Of a stretch of DNA of 64,000 nt, positions 1-8,786 are shown piece by piece. The translations under genes and the position numbers were made by a program. Position 1 is the first letter of the stretch. Every line of letters begins with the position of its first letter. The stretch is from an uncultured Rhizobiaceae group bacterium (GTDB lineage: Bacteria > Pseudomonadota > Alphaproteobacteria > Rhizobiales > Rhizobiaceae), in contig CALGMR010000005.1 of NCBI GenBank assembly GCA_937958815.1, positions 1-64,000 on the forward strand, in the 5' to 3' direction. The notes below the pieces were generated by a model, which was not told the DNA's origin, made no database searches, and worked only from the letters and a program-made list of their open reading frames with translations.

Positions 1-81
1 ATCTTCTCCAATCCAGTCTTCAAGTTGCTCCGGGAACAGGGTCACCTGATCGCGACCAACACCTTCGATATAGCCGGACAT
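1..81 (-). CDS. IS1182-family transposase, N-terminal fragment (cut by window edge)
   Basis: Reading leftwards from the ATG at 81-79, 27 codons are open to the window edge. The peptide begins MSGYIEGVGRDQ and continues with LFPEQLEDWIGED. This matches the conserved start of IS1182-type DDE transposases of alphaproteobacteria, in which a short GxxR-QxxLFP segment precedes a W(I/V)xEDNxVR motif. The start is supported by an AGGTGG stretch just upstream. The catalytic domain is not in view, so activity cannot be judged. Confidence 0.75.
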   Translation of the reverse strand, partial: MSGYIEGVGRDQVTLFPEQLEDWIGED

Positions 82-145
82 GGCCACCTCCAATCATGTC
101 CGAACTATACAATAAAACAGAGTTTCCACACAGCCTCGGCCGATT
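1..145 (-). mobile_element. IS1182-like insertion sequence, 5' end only
   Basis: The window opens inside an insertion sequence transcribed leftwards. The visible part is the first 27 codons of the transposase and about 64 bp upstream of its start. A sequence rich in the motif GTTTCCACACAGCCTCGGCC at 122-141 looks like the terminal inverted repeat of rhizobial IS1182-group elements, so I place the outer end near 140-145. The other end and any target duplication lie outside the window, so the exact boundary is inferred. Confidence 0.5.
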
Positions 146-371
146 TATTAAAAAACCCATTGCCCGATGGAATGGTGCAAGGGTCCGCTAAGCGCCCCAA
201 ATAGGACTTTGAACCCGTTAAGTAATCATCTAAACAACGGACGTTGATTTCGCGTGCTTTTTTATGAGCAAATGGCGATTGTGTGTCCAAATTGACAGTA
301 TCATGCGGGGTCATCTGCTCAGCGTACGACCTCAATATTACCCCATACCAAACTTGATTCCTGCTCGACAT
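105..371 (-). CDS. Hypothetical protein, possibly truncated by the insertion sequence
   Basis: An 88-codon reading frame starts at an ATG at 371 and runs leftwards into the presumed IS end. Its last dozen codons (from about 140 down to 105) lie within IS sequence, so the original gene may have been interrupted and fused to IS-derived codons. I do not recognise the product and no clear ribosome binding site is visible. It could equally be a chance frame. The remainder of the 82-553 interval shows no other gene. Confidence 0.25.
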   Translation of the reverse strand: MSSRNQVWYGVILRSYAEQMTPHDTVNLDTQSPFAHKKAREINVRCLDDYLTGSKSYLGRLADPCTIPSGNGFFNKSAEAVWKLCFIV

Positions 372-553
372 TTTCGGGGCCTGATAAGGCTTTGAGAAAA
401 GTTAGAACATGCTGAGATCGTCTCTTCATGAAGTGTGTACTGGAAGTTAACACACCGTTTCTCTTTCATTGTCTACCTCAGTTAATCTTCCTATATTCGT
501 GGTCAAATTGATTTGGCTGTGAAGTTGTCAAAATAGAATGGGATATCACCAAT

Positions 554-3500
554 TTGAACATTGAATTTGTCGCTATCGCAATGAGTGAGTATGATCATCA
601 TGTTCCTCTTCCCAAAGCCCAATCAGCCGTTGAAGACATAACTAGCCTGTTCCGTGAAGCCGGTTTCACAATAAAGCATGACGATTTGAATGCGGCTGGT
701 GACAAGTTAGATATTGGCAGAAAACTTGATGATTGGTTTCGGGAGGTCAAAGGTGGAACTGTAATTTTGTATTGGGCTGGCCACGGCGTTGTTGAAAGTG
801 ATCACTACCTAGTTTGTAAATCTTCTCCAAAATATGGGCTGACTGCATTTAATGCAGTAAAATCTGAGGCAATCGGTGACGCTATTGCGAAATCGAGGGC
901 CGAAAAAGTTCTTGTTGTGATCGACACATGTCATGCTGGAGCTGGTACTGGTGAAATTGCTTCTTCTTTTACAAAGGTTTTGTCATCGCGCCCCCCGATA
1001 GGAGGCCATTTGCCTAGCATATCAGTGATTGCGTCCTCTCACTCGCTAGAAAAAGCGATGGATGGAACTTTTTCGTCGCTCTTCTGGGAAATATTGGGCA
1101 AACCAGATGCGCCACGTGATTGGAGTGATGGAGATGAATTTCTTGATGCTGTTACAATTGCTCGTTGTATCGCTCGATTGCTTAACGATAGGAACCAAAT
1201 AACAATAGATTGCAAGGATAGTGGCCTTGAACGCAGATTCATTCCCAATCCTCGTTTTCGTCGGATTGTTGGTGTGGAGGATGTTGAAACTCGCAGGCAG
1301 CTAGAGGCGGCATTAGATGGAATTCAGCATTTCGAATTGGCATCAAAGGGCTTAGAGGTCGGCGAAACAGGTTGCTATTTCACCGGCAGATGGCGGCTTT
1401 TAAGCACCTTGGTCGAATGGTTAGCCTCTGCTGCAAGTGGCCTCACGATTGTAACCGGACCACCCGGCTCTGGAAAATCTGCAATCATTGGAAGACTGGT
1501 CACACTTTCGATGGAGGAACACCGAAATACTGCTAAAAATAACGATACAATTGCAAATGTTCCAGAGAGTACGCTTCCATTAGTTGGCTGCATCGATATT
1601 GCAATCCATACCAAAGGCAAGTCGTTAAACGATGTGCTAAAAATATTGGCGGACGCTCTCTCTCTTGGTATCAAAGACCAGACTTCCATCGATCCCGATT
1701 TTCTAGTTAAGCAAGTCGGTGAGCTGAATAGATCAATTGCGATTGTTTTTGATGCGCTAGATGAAGCATTCGCAGGTCAGTCTAGACAGATAGCCAGCAA
1801 CCTTATCGTGCCATTAGCCAAGCTGAGGTTTGTAAAAGTTCTTATTGGAGTACGACGCAGCCTAGATGGCGCAGTCGTGCCAATTCAGGAAGATCGGCAC
1901 GGCCGATTGCACTCCATATTTGGAGCCAGGGCGATAATCCATGATTTAGATGACGAGACGGAGACTGATGAAGACATAGCAGCTTATGTTCGACAACGTC
2001 TTGCATTTAGTAACAATCATCAAAGCAACATCGAAGGCGTTCGGAAAGCTGCCGAAGCAGTTGCGACTCAAGCAGACGGAATATTTCTATATGCACGCGT
2101 TGTCTCACGTACCTTGCAGGAACAGAAATCTCTCGACACACGCCAGCTGCCAGAAGGAGCCATCGGTGCGTTTGTTGCAGATCTAAGACAAAGATTTGCC
2201 AGCCACGAAACGCGAGTTGATGAACTGCTAGGAGCTCTGGCATTCGGAATGGGTCGAGGTTTGTCCCGTAAAGCGTGGGCTCCGGTGGCAACGGCACTCT
2301 CTCGGACAGGAAGTGTTTATTCAGATGCCGATATCACATGGGTAGTAAACAATGCGGGTTGGCACATAGTCGAGCAAAGCGAAGAGACCAATGGAGTGAC
2401 GCAGGCGGTTTATCGTCTTGTCCATCAAGCTTTCTCAGATCACTATCAAGGTGAATTGCAAAGCCGTATGAAACTGTCGGATGCGCACCGGCGAATTACA
2501 AAAACACTGGCGAAAGGGATAATAGGCGCTGAATGGTTAGACGCTGATCGCTATCTTTGGCGTCACTTGGCCGACCATGCGTCGATGGGTGATGTTCTCG
2601 GTGACTTCATTAATATTCCAGCCTATTTAGCTATTGCTGCGCCGTCGCGCCTGATCCGCGTTTTGCATACCATACAAGACGAGGAAATGGCTCCGTACAA
2701 AGACATATATCGTTGGTGCATAGATCAGTTGATTGATCGTGATCCACTTGAACGAATGCCGATTCTACATTTGATGGCACAGATTGAACGCCCCTATCTG
2801 GCTAGCGAATTGGAACCAGTGGTAGAGACGCCGTGGCAATGTGTATGGGCGAAAGGTAACCCGTCACAACCACATCAAATTATAGGAAGGCATGATGCCA
2901 CCGTCACATCAGTCGCGCTTGGTGCAGTTCGCGGACAACCAATTATTGTTTCGGCTAGTGAGGACGGAACAGTTCGACGATGGGACGCGAGAACCAGTGA
3001 ACCAATTGGGCCTCCATTATCGGATCACGACGATTATGTAACATCGGTCGCGATAGGCGTGATCGCAGGTGAGCCTGCTATTATTTCTGGTAGCCATGAT
3101 AAAACAGTCCGACGATGGTCACTGGAAAGTGGAGAACCGCTCGGTCGTCCAATCAGAGTGCCTGAACGTGAGGTCTGTTCTGTTGATTTTGCAACAATTA
3201 ATGGACAAGGGGTAATCATTTCGGCCGGTCAAAACGGGGGGTTGGCTGCAAAGATTCAGCTTTGGGATGCTGAGACTGGCAGCCCTATCCGAAAACCGTT
3301 GGAAGGTCACAAGACTGGTATATATTCAGTAGCATTTATTACGTTAAATGGCCGATTAGAAATTGTTTCAGGTGGCGTGGATAGAGCAATACTGAGATGG
3401 GATCCAGAGACTGGCTCACTGTTAAAGCAACAGTTGGAAAGTCATGGCGAGTCGATTCTATCTATCGCAGGTACTACAGTTGAAAAGCAATCCGTAATCA

Positions 3501-4750
3501 TTTCGAGCAGCCATGACGGATCGATTAACCGTTGGGATTCTGAAACGGGTGCACTAATTGGGCATAAAATTGGTGGACATGATGGTACCGTAAATTCAGT
3601 TTCGACAGGAACAGTTGCAGGTAAAAACATTATCATATCTGGTGGTAATGACCGACAAATCCTTAGATGGGATGCTGAGAGCGGATCTCCAATTGGGTCA
3701 CCTTTGATCGGCCACGAAGGTATGGTTGAGTCGGTTAAATTTGACATGTTCGATGGACGATCGGTCATACTGTCCGGCAGCAGTGACAGTACAATTCGAT
3801 TGTGGGACGCTGACATCGAGAAACCTCCTTTGTTTCAGCCCGCCTGTCACTCCCGATATGTTTCCGCGATCGTGCTTGGCGAACTCAATGGGCAGAGCCT
3901 GCTATTTTCAGCATCACATGACCATACAATACGAAGGTGGCATGCTGGCGAAGGTCATCATTTTGGAGACCCGATTCTGTGTAACGGTTCGGCATCGTGC
4001 ATTGTATTCGGCACTCTTGATGGTCGAGCCACAATATTTGCAGTCACGCATAGCTCTTCAATTGTTCGCTGTGATGTTGAAACTGGTAGGGTGATTGGCC
4101 GCCCGTTTGAAGGAAGCAATAAATGGGTGAATTCAATCGCCCTCTGCACAATCAAATCGCGACTAGCTGTCATAGCGGGTTTCTATGATGGTACCATTGG
4201 GCGATGGGACGCAAAAACCGGCTCCCCTATAGGAGCGCCAGTGCCTGGTCACAAAGGTGGTGTAGAAGCTCTCGCTGTAAGTGAAATCAATGGGCGTAAA
4301 GTCATCCTCTCAGCTGGTAGATATGGTACAATCCAATGTTGGGAGGCAGAAACCAATGACGCTGTTGATACTCTACTACACGATTACCAAGCCGAAATAT
4401 TGGACATGGTGATTGGACATGTCGATGGTCGAACAGTCATATTCTCAGGCGGTCGAGATAACATCATTCATCGTTTAGATGCAGAAACTGGCGATGTCAT
4501 TGGCGTTCCTTTGGAGGGTCATCGGAATTGGATCCGGTCTTTGGCATTTGGCGTTCAGAGCGGTCGCGCAGTAGTTCTTTCAACTAGCAACGACAATTCA
4601 ATCCGCCGTTGGGATGCAAAAACTGGTGAATTGCTGGATGTGATCGAAACTCGGGAGCAGCCAAATGAAATCATAATTGATGAGTTGGGCCAAACATTCG
4701 TGACACTAGGTTCGAGTTTGTGTTGCATTGAATTCAAATCAAGACTTTAA
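554..4750 (+). CDS. Caspase-like protease / STAND NTPase / WD40-repeat protein
   Basis: This 1398-residue protein has three parts. Residues 1-240 form a caspase-like (peptidase C14, metacaspase-type) domain with the dyad His77 (YWAGHG) and Cys126 (VIDTCHAG). Residues about 275-500 form a P-loop STAND/NACHT-like NTPase with Walker A GPPGSGKS at 302-309 and Walker B IVFDALDE at 397-404. A helical region follows. From about residue 776 there are 13 clear WD40 repeats plus a degenerate last one, enough for two seven-bladed propellers. The order is that of STAND conflict proteins: effector, switch, sensor. The start is a TTG at 554; the first beta strand of the caspase fold begins at once, so the next ATG (residue 10) would damage it. 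The protein has no signal peptide. It is followed 34 bp later by a lipase-like gene, and the pair lies between an IS and a tRNA. A role in defence is inferred, not shown. Confidence 0.88.
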   Translation: MNIEFVAIAMSEYDHHVPLPKAQSAVEDITSLFREAGFTIKHDDLNAAGDKLDIGRKLDDWFREVKGGTVILYWAGHGVVESDHYLVCKSSPKYGLTAFNAVKSEAIGDAIAKSRAEKVLVVIDTCHAGAGTGEIASSFTKVLSSRPPIGGHLPSISVIASSHSLEKAMDGTFSSLFWEILGKPDAPRDWSDGDEFLDAVTIARCIARLLNDRNQITIDCKDSGLERRFIPNPRFRRIVGVEDVETRRQLEAALDGIQHFELASKGLEVGETGCYFTGRWRLLSTLVEWLASAASGLTIVTGPPGSGKSAIIGRLVTLSMEEHRNTAKNNDTIANVPESTLPLVGCIDIAIHTKGKSLNDVLKILADALSLGIKDQTSIDPDFLVKQVGELNRSIAIVFDALDEAFAGQSRQIASNLIVPLAKLRFVKVLIGVRRSLDGAVVPIQEDRHGRLHSIFGARAIIHDLDDETETDEDIAAYVRQRLAFSNNHQSNIEGVRKAAEAVATQADGIFLYARVVSRTLQEQKSLDTRQLPEGAIGAFVADLRQRFASHETRVDELLGALAFGMGRGLSRKAWAPVATALSRTGSVYSDADITWVVNNAGWHIVEQSEETNGVTQAVYRLVHQAFSDHYQGELQSRMKLSDAHRRITKTLAKGIIGAEWLDADRYLWRHLADHASMGDVLGDFINIPAYLAIAAPSRLIRVLHTIQDEEMAPYKDIYRWCIDQLIDRDPLERMPILHLMAQIERPYLASELEPVVETPWQCVWAKGNPSQPHQIIGRHDATVTSVALGAVRGQPIIVSASEDGTVRRWDARTSEPIGPPLSDHDDYVTSVAIGVIAGEPAIISGSHDKTVRRWSLESGEPLGRPIRVPEREVCSVDFATINGQGVIISAGQNGGLAAKIQLWDAETGSPIRKPLEGHKTGIYSVAFITLNGRLEIVSGGVDRAILRWDPETGSLLKQQLESHGESILSIAGTTVEKQSVIISSSHDGSINRWDSETGALIGHKIGGHDGTVNSVSTGTVAGKNIIISGGNDRQILRWDAESGSPIGSPLIGHEGMVESVKFDMFDGRSVILSGSSDSTIRLWDADIEKPPLFQPACHSRYVSAIVLGELNGQSLLFSASHDHTIRRWHAGEGHHFGDPILCNGSASCIVFGTLDGRATIFAVTHSSSIVRCDVETGRVIGRPFEGSNKWVNSIALCTIKSRLAVIAGFYDGTIGRWDAKTGSPIGAPVPGHKGGVEALAVSEINGRKVILSAGRYGTIQCWEAETNDAVDTLLHDYQAEILDMVIGHVDGRTVIFSGGRDNIIHRLDAETGDVIGVPLEGHRNWIRSLAFGVQSGRAVVLSTSNDNSIRRWDAKTGELLDVIETREQPNEIIIDELGQTFVTLGSSLCCIEFKSRL

Positions 4751-4784
4751 TTTGATGATTGATTAGACAAGGCTGATTGGTAAA

Positions 4785-6158
4785 ATGCAAAAGAATGTTG
4801 TGGTCGTTTTGCCGGGTATTTTGGGATCGACATTAACTCGTGATGGGTCAGAAGTTTGGGGAACTGGTTTAGGTACGATAACATCAACTCTTCTTAGTCT
4901 AGGTAAAAATTTCAGGCAATTAAAGTTGCCGTCTGGTATCGGTCACGACGATCCGCGAGATGGAATAAATGCTGGGCAATTGATGCCTTCGACAACATTG
5001 GTGCCCGGGTTTTGGAACTTAATCGATGGATACAGTGAACTTGTCCGTAAGATGGAGGTTCAATTGTCACTCCGCCGCTCAACAGTCGAAAATGCTGGCA
5101 ACTTGATCGAATTCGCGTATGACTGGCGCCTGTCAAACCAACTGAATGGGCGACGTTTGGCTGATCGGGTAATTCCTGAGCTTGAACGCTGGCGAAAAGA
5201 AACTGGTTATGTTGATGCTAAGCTAGTCTTCGTCTGTCACTCGATGGGTGGTTTGATTGCACGATGGTTTATCGAAGTTTTGGGTGGGGCTGAGTTGACC
5301 GAACGGCTCATAACGATTGGCACTCCTCATAGAGGATCAATAAACGCTCTAGACAGCCTTGCAAATGGTTTTGCCCCAGGAATTGGTGCGATGCGTGTCA
5401 ATCTTGATTCGGTGCTTAGAAGTTTCCCCTCAGTCTATCAGCTTTTGCCAACTTACAATTGTGTAGACATCGGACAAGGAAAGCTGGTCGCTCTTAGCGC
5501 GATAGAAATTCCGAATATTTCTTCAAACAGCATCAAAGAGGCCTTCGAATTCCATAGTCGAATCACAGAGGGAACAACGGCCAATAAGGCTTATGACATT
5601 CATGCATTGAAGGGAGTAACGCAGCCGACCTCGCAATCCGCTCGTTTGAGTCACAATCAGATTCAAGCTATTCGGGATTACAAAGGGGAGAACAAGGGCG
5701 GAGATGGAACAGTTCCCCGTCCCTCTGCTCACCCTCAGGAATGGGAAGACGAAACACGCTCTCTGTTTTATGGCCAGTCACATGGCGCACTTCAAAACAA
5801 CAGTGATACTATCCGACAAGTGTGTGGAATTCTAAGTGGCAATCTTGGAAGCTTTATGGGGGGAGCACGAATCGGTGTGGACATGCCTGACATGTTCGCA
5901 GTTGGTCAAAATCTGAAGGTCACGGCCTTTTCTGAAGATGAGGATCCGACACTTCCACTCAAAGTGAACATTACCAACGAACAAAATTCGGGAACGATTG
6001 ACGTATTGATGAGAAGCATTGGTGACGGCGTCTACTCTGGTACAATTTCAGACCTGTCCGCTGGCGCCTATCGGGTTACGGTGAGGTCTGCGTCACCACA
6101 GAGGCCCGTGGATGAAGTCACAAATATTACCCTAGCGTGGGATAAGAAGAGTGAATAG
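4785..6158 (+). CDS. LCAT/lipase-like alpha/beta-hydrolase with C-terminal beta-sandwich
   Basis: The 457-residue protein starts with the lipase oxyanion-region motif VVVLPGILGS. The nucleophile elbow is VCHSMGG (Ser153), with Cys instead of the usual Gly two positions before the serine. Asp307 in GGDGTVP and His333 in GQSHGAL complete a plausible triad. The arrangement is that of lecithin:cholesterol-acyltransferase-like lipases and phospholipases. Residues from about 370 look like an all-beta Ig-like domain. There is no signal peptide or lipobox, so it probably acts in the cytoplasm, perhaps on the inner membrane. It lies 34 bp after the caspase/STAND gene on the same strand and is probably co-transcribed. 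By analogy with other protease-gated systems it could be the membrane-damaging effector, but that is inference; an ordinary esterase is the alternative. Confidence 0.82.
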   Translation: MQKNVVVVLPGILGSTLTRDGSEVWGTGLGTITSTLLSLGKNFRQLKLPSGIGHDDPRDGINAGQLMPSTTLVPGFWNLIDGYSELVRKMEVQLSLRRSTVENAGNLIEFAYDWRLSNQLNGRRLADRVIPELERWRKETGYVDAKLVFVCHSMGGLIARWFIEVLGGAELTERLITIGTPHRGSINALDSLANGFAPGIGAMRVNLDSVLRSFPSVYQLLPTYNCVDIGQGKLVALSAIEIPNISSNSIKEAFEFHSRITEGTTANKAYDIHALKGVTQPTSQSARLSHNQIQAIRDYKGENKGGDGTVPRPSAHPQEWEDETRSLFYGQSHGALQNNSDTIRQVCGILSGNLGSFMGGARIGVDMPDMFAVGQNLKVTAFSEDEDPTLPLKVNITNEQNSGTIDVLMRSIGDGVYSGTISDLSAGAYRVTVRSASPQRPVDEVTNITLAWDKKSE

Positions 6159-6694
6159 CTCTAGACTGCCGATCTCAATCAGAAAGCCCCCCTTTCTCAA
6201 TTGAATTCAGTTGCAAATCATTTCAAATGTCCCCAGCCCGGAGCCAGCGATATTATAACTCATCATTGTGCCCAACGGCATATTTTTCTTGCTTAAAATG
6301 TTTGCGGTTTCGACACCTGCGCGGATCTGAACAATAAGGTCGAAGTTGGACAAGTGAAACCACTTCTAGAGGAAAGATAGTTCACATTTACTGACGAGGG
6401 CAATGCTAACAATAAGCAGGGAAAGCACTTGGAAAGGGGCATTAAAACTGGTTGTTGGCTGAATTGGTTGTGAAAATTCTATTCTTTCGCGGCCTGCGAA
6501 GATCATTTATGAGAAACCCGTGGAGTAATTTTACAGCGGTTTGCTTGTTGGCAAGTTCCTCGCTAACCGATCACTCAGCATGATTTAAATCAACTTAATG
6601 TCCGCTTGTTGAAACAATGTTGTCTAAACATAACGACTGCTTTCGGCCAATCCGCTCTTTGAATTCTCTAGGGCACGTTTGGAAAAGGCCCCGG
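6159..6694. other. Non-coding or decayed stretch after the lipase gene
   Basis: I see no supportable gene, RNA or strong terminator in this AT-rich interval. It separates the caspase/lipase module from a leftward-reading gene remnant. Confidence 0.5.
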
Positions 6695-7104
6695 CTAGGG
6701 GCGAGCCTTTTCGACTACGATTTCAATATCTGCCAACGAAAGCGTTTCACCGCGAATTGTTTGCGCTTCCATTTCAGCCATGCCTTGATCGGCTTTGAAG
6801 TGCGTCGGCGCCAAGCGTACTTTATCGCTCGCAGACCAGGTTGGATTTGTGCGAGCCAAATCGCAGCGGATAACGCTTGGCGGCGATGGATGGCATACCC
6901 GTAGCGCTTGCGGTGCTTTCGGTAACACAGATGAAACTTGCGCTCGATTTCTGCGGCCGAGCTCTCCTGCCGCAAAACTGCGCAGTAGATAATTTGGCAT
7001 TGCCCGCGCCGCTCGGCAATTTCGCGGCGGACAAGTTCAGGCCGTTTGTGAACCCCGAAGAACAGGATGCCTTCGAGGTCTTCTATTAATACAACATATC
7101 TCAT
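6695..7104 (-). pseudogene. Unrecognised gene, probably frameshifted
   Basis: A leftward gene starts at the ATG at 7104 behind a strong AGGAGG ribosome binding site, 7 bases before the start. The first 75 or so codons read like real protein (MRYVVLIEDLEGILFF..., EIERKFHLCYRKHRKRYG). After about 6880 that frame turns into a basic low-complexity stretch ending at 6715. The -1 frame there instead reads convincingly (LARTNPTWSASDK..., ETLSLADIEIVVEKARP) to a stop at 6695. The simplest view is one gene of about 135 residues with a frameshift near 6850-6900. I do not recognise the family. If the frame-1 end is genuine, it would be an intact 129-residue protein. Confidence 0.35.
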
Positions 7105-7214
7105 TGTTGGCCTCCTGCTTGGCTGGAAGCTGTCGTTTCTATGAGGGCGGTGAGGGCATCGCTTTCGACGCAGTTGACGCAGAGCGTCGACAAGGTATTG
7201 CTTAACGCAACCAT
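7101..7214 (-). CDS. Small ORF translationally coupled to the next gene
   Basis: A 37-codon frame (MVALSNTLSTLC...) starts at the ATG at 7214. It ends in a TGA that overlaps the ATG of the following leftward gene in an ATGA junction, while the AGGAGG of that gene lies inside it. The overlap suggests a two-gene unit, such as a leader or small regulatory protein with its partner. No family is recognised and codon evidence is thin. Confidence 0.3.
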   Translation of the reverse strand: MVALSNTLSTLCVNCVESDALTALIETTASSQAGGQQ

Positions 7215-7952
7215 TCGATATTCCAATCAGTAGTTGGATTTCATTTGGCCAGACGCTGTATCCGGGACCAACCGGTGCAGCGTCGATCTTATCTCGCGAT
7301 TAGACCGACATCTCTGACGCCGACGGATGCTCCGCCAACGGGCGGAACATAGCACTTTCGCTCAAATATTGAAGGTGAAACGGCCGATTGGGTTAATGAT
7401 TGAGACGGGGAATCAATAAAACGGATTCCGTTAACCATAATTTGGTCGCTGGTTTGTCACGCTGGGATTTACTGCCGGTTTAGCTCAAATATGAGTGCGT
7501 TGCCCCGTTCGATAGTCGGCATAATCATAAAATGAAAAAAAGTCCTGATGTGGTTTCTTTTTGCAAAATATTCTGATCTTTCGATTCTTGATTCTTTATA
7601 CGGATCATGTGGTTAGCTAGATTTTGGAAACATGATTTAGTTACGAATAAACCGGCAAATTATGATGAGGTTGAAAACTATTCATAAGGTTGATCAAATG
7701 CGGTGAGGCTCGGCTTTAAACATTCTCTTTGTAAAATTAAAACACAGCAAATTGATTAAGTCAGTGGATTGCAAAATTGAGAGGGCAGAATTAAGCGGCG
7801 TGATCCGTTACGCGTGTCGAAATTGTCCACAGCCAATTTGGAACACCAGTTCATAACTCTTCTGCTGTTGTTTTTTTCTTTGTTTTAATTTTTCACGCGG
7901 AACCGAAACTCAAAGATCGGATCCAAAAAGATAACAATATCAGGAAGTTGAA
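7215..7952. other. Gene-poor stretch before tRNA-Thr
   Basis: No reading frame or RNA can be supported here. The right half is markedly AT-rich. It abuts the 3' end of the tRNA-Thr gene, which is where an integrated island would end. Confidence 0.5.
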
Positions 7953-8028
7953 TGGTGCCCCCACACGGACTCGAACCGCGGACCTACTGATTACAAATCA
8001 GTTGCTCTACCAGCTGAGCTATAAGGGC
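7953..8028 (-). tRNA. tRNA-Thr (anticodon TGT)
   Basis: The minus strand folds as a complete 76-nt tRNA. The acceptor 5' strand GCCCTTA pairs with TGGGGGC, including two G-U pairs. The D arm is GCTC...GAGC, the anticodon stem ACTGA/TCAGT encloses TTTGTAA (anticodon TGT), and the T arm is CGCGG-TTCGAGT-CCGTG. A discriminator A and an encoded CCA end the gene at 7953. Its 3' end faces the accessory region, so it is a likely integration target. Confidence 0.96.
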
Positions 8029-8079
8029 TTCCGAGAGGCCATTTAGCCTATTCGTTTGGGGGCTGCAACGGAAAAATGA

Positions 8080-8784
8080 TCAATCGCGCAAAGTTAATTG
8101 ATCACCGCGTTTTTCGTAGGACGAAAGGCTTTCCAAAAACTGCTGACCTAGCAAACTTTGGTTCAATCGGCCTTCTTGAGAGACCATTACCCGCAGATTT
8201 TTGCGCTCTATACCGCCGAGATAGAGTTTATCGATTCGTGCAAGGGCGGAATAACCAATTCCATTGGCAGTCTGGGTTGGGATTGTGAACGCCAATTGGC
8301 TCATATCTATGCCAGCTGCTTGCGCATCTTTGGCCGACAAGACGATGGCGCTTGCACCTGTGTCCACCAAAAATCGAACGGATGCGTTGTTCACGCCTGC
8401 CACAGCTTCAAAATGACCGTTGGTTGAACGAATGAGAGTGACTTGGGTTTTCCCATTGTCTTGGGTGGTGGAAATGGGACTGCCAGGCACCAAACCACCC
8501 GTGACGCGGGATGCGAAATCTTGCAGGTCATATCTGATAACGTAAGCGGTCATTAGGCCGAGGATGATCAGACACCAGATGACGGCTTGTTTTAAGGTCT
8601 CACGGAAAGAAATATTGCGCGACAGGACTGCACTGCCGATCAGCAAACCCCACAGGCCCATAATCGCGGCGTATCCGAAAGAATCTGTCTCAATGCCAAA
8701 AGACTTTCCTGTGTCGCTGCTCACAATCAAAGTGATGAGCAACAAGCCACCTAAGCCAGTGATGATCCAGAACAGGCGTCCCAT
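8080..8784 (-). CDS. TIGR02281-family clan AA aspartic protease, membrane-anchored
   Basis: The 234-residue protein has hydrophobic segments at about residues 5-22, 38-54 and 66-82. A retropepsin-like domain follows, with the catalytic motif DTGAS at 141-145 in a VRFLVDTGASAIVLS context. Single-domain proteases of this TIGR02281 type are common in Rhizobiales, and their substrates are largely unknown. The protease domain is expected to face the periplasm. The gene is followed leftwards by tRNA-Thr and preceded by the DUF1289 gene with only 2 bp between them, so the two are probably co-transcribed with cobS. Confidence 0.88.
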   Translation of the reverse strand: MGRLFWIITGLGGLLLITLIVSSDTGKSFGIETDSFGYAAIMGLWGLLIGSAVLSRNISFRETLKQAVIWCLIILGLMTAYVIRYDLQDFASRVTGGLVPGSPISTTQDNGKTQVTLIRSTNGHFEAVAGVNNASVRFLVDTGASAIVLSAKDAQAAGIDMSQLAFTIPTQTANGIGYSALARIDKLYLGGIERKNLRVMVSQEGRLNQSLLGQQFLESLSSYEKRGDQLTLRD

Positions 8785-8786
8785 AT

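Noticed and set aside
6617-6904. Rightward 95-codon frame in the accessory region
   Set aside because: It is antisense to the leftward gene with the strong ribosome binding site and looks less like protein.
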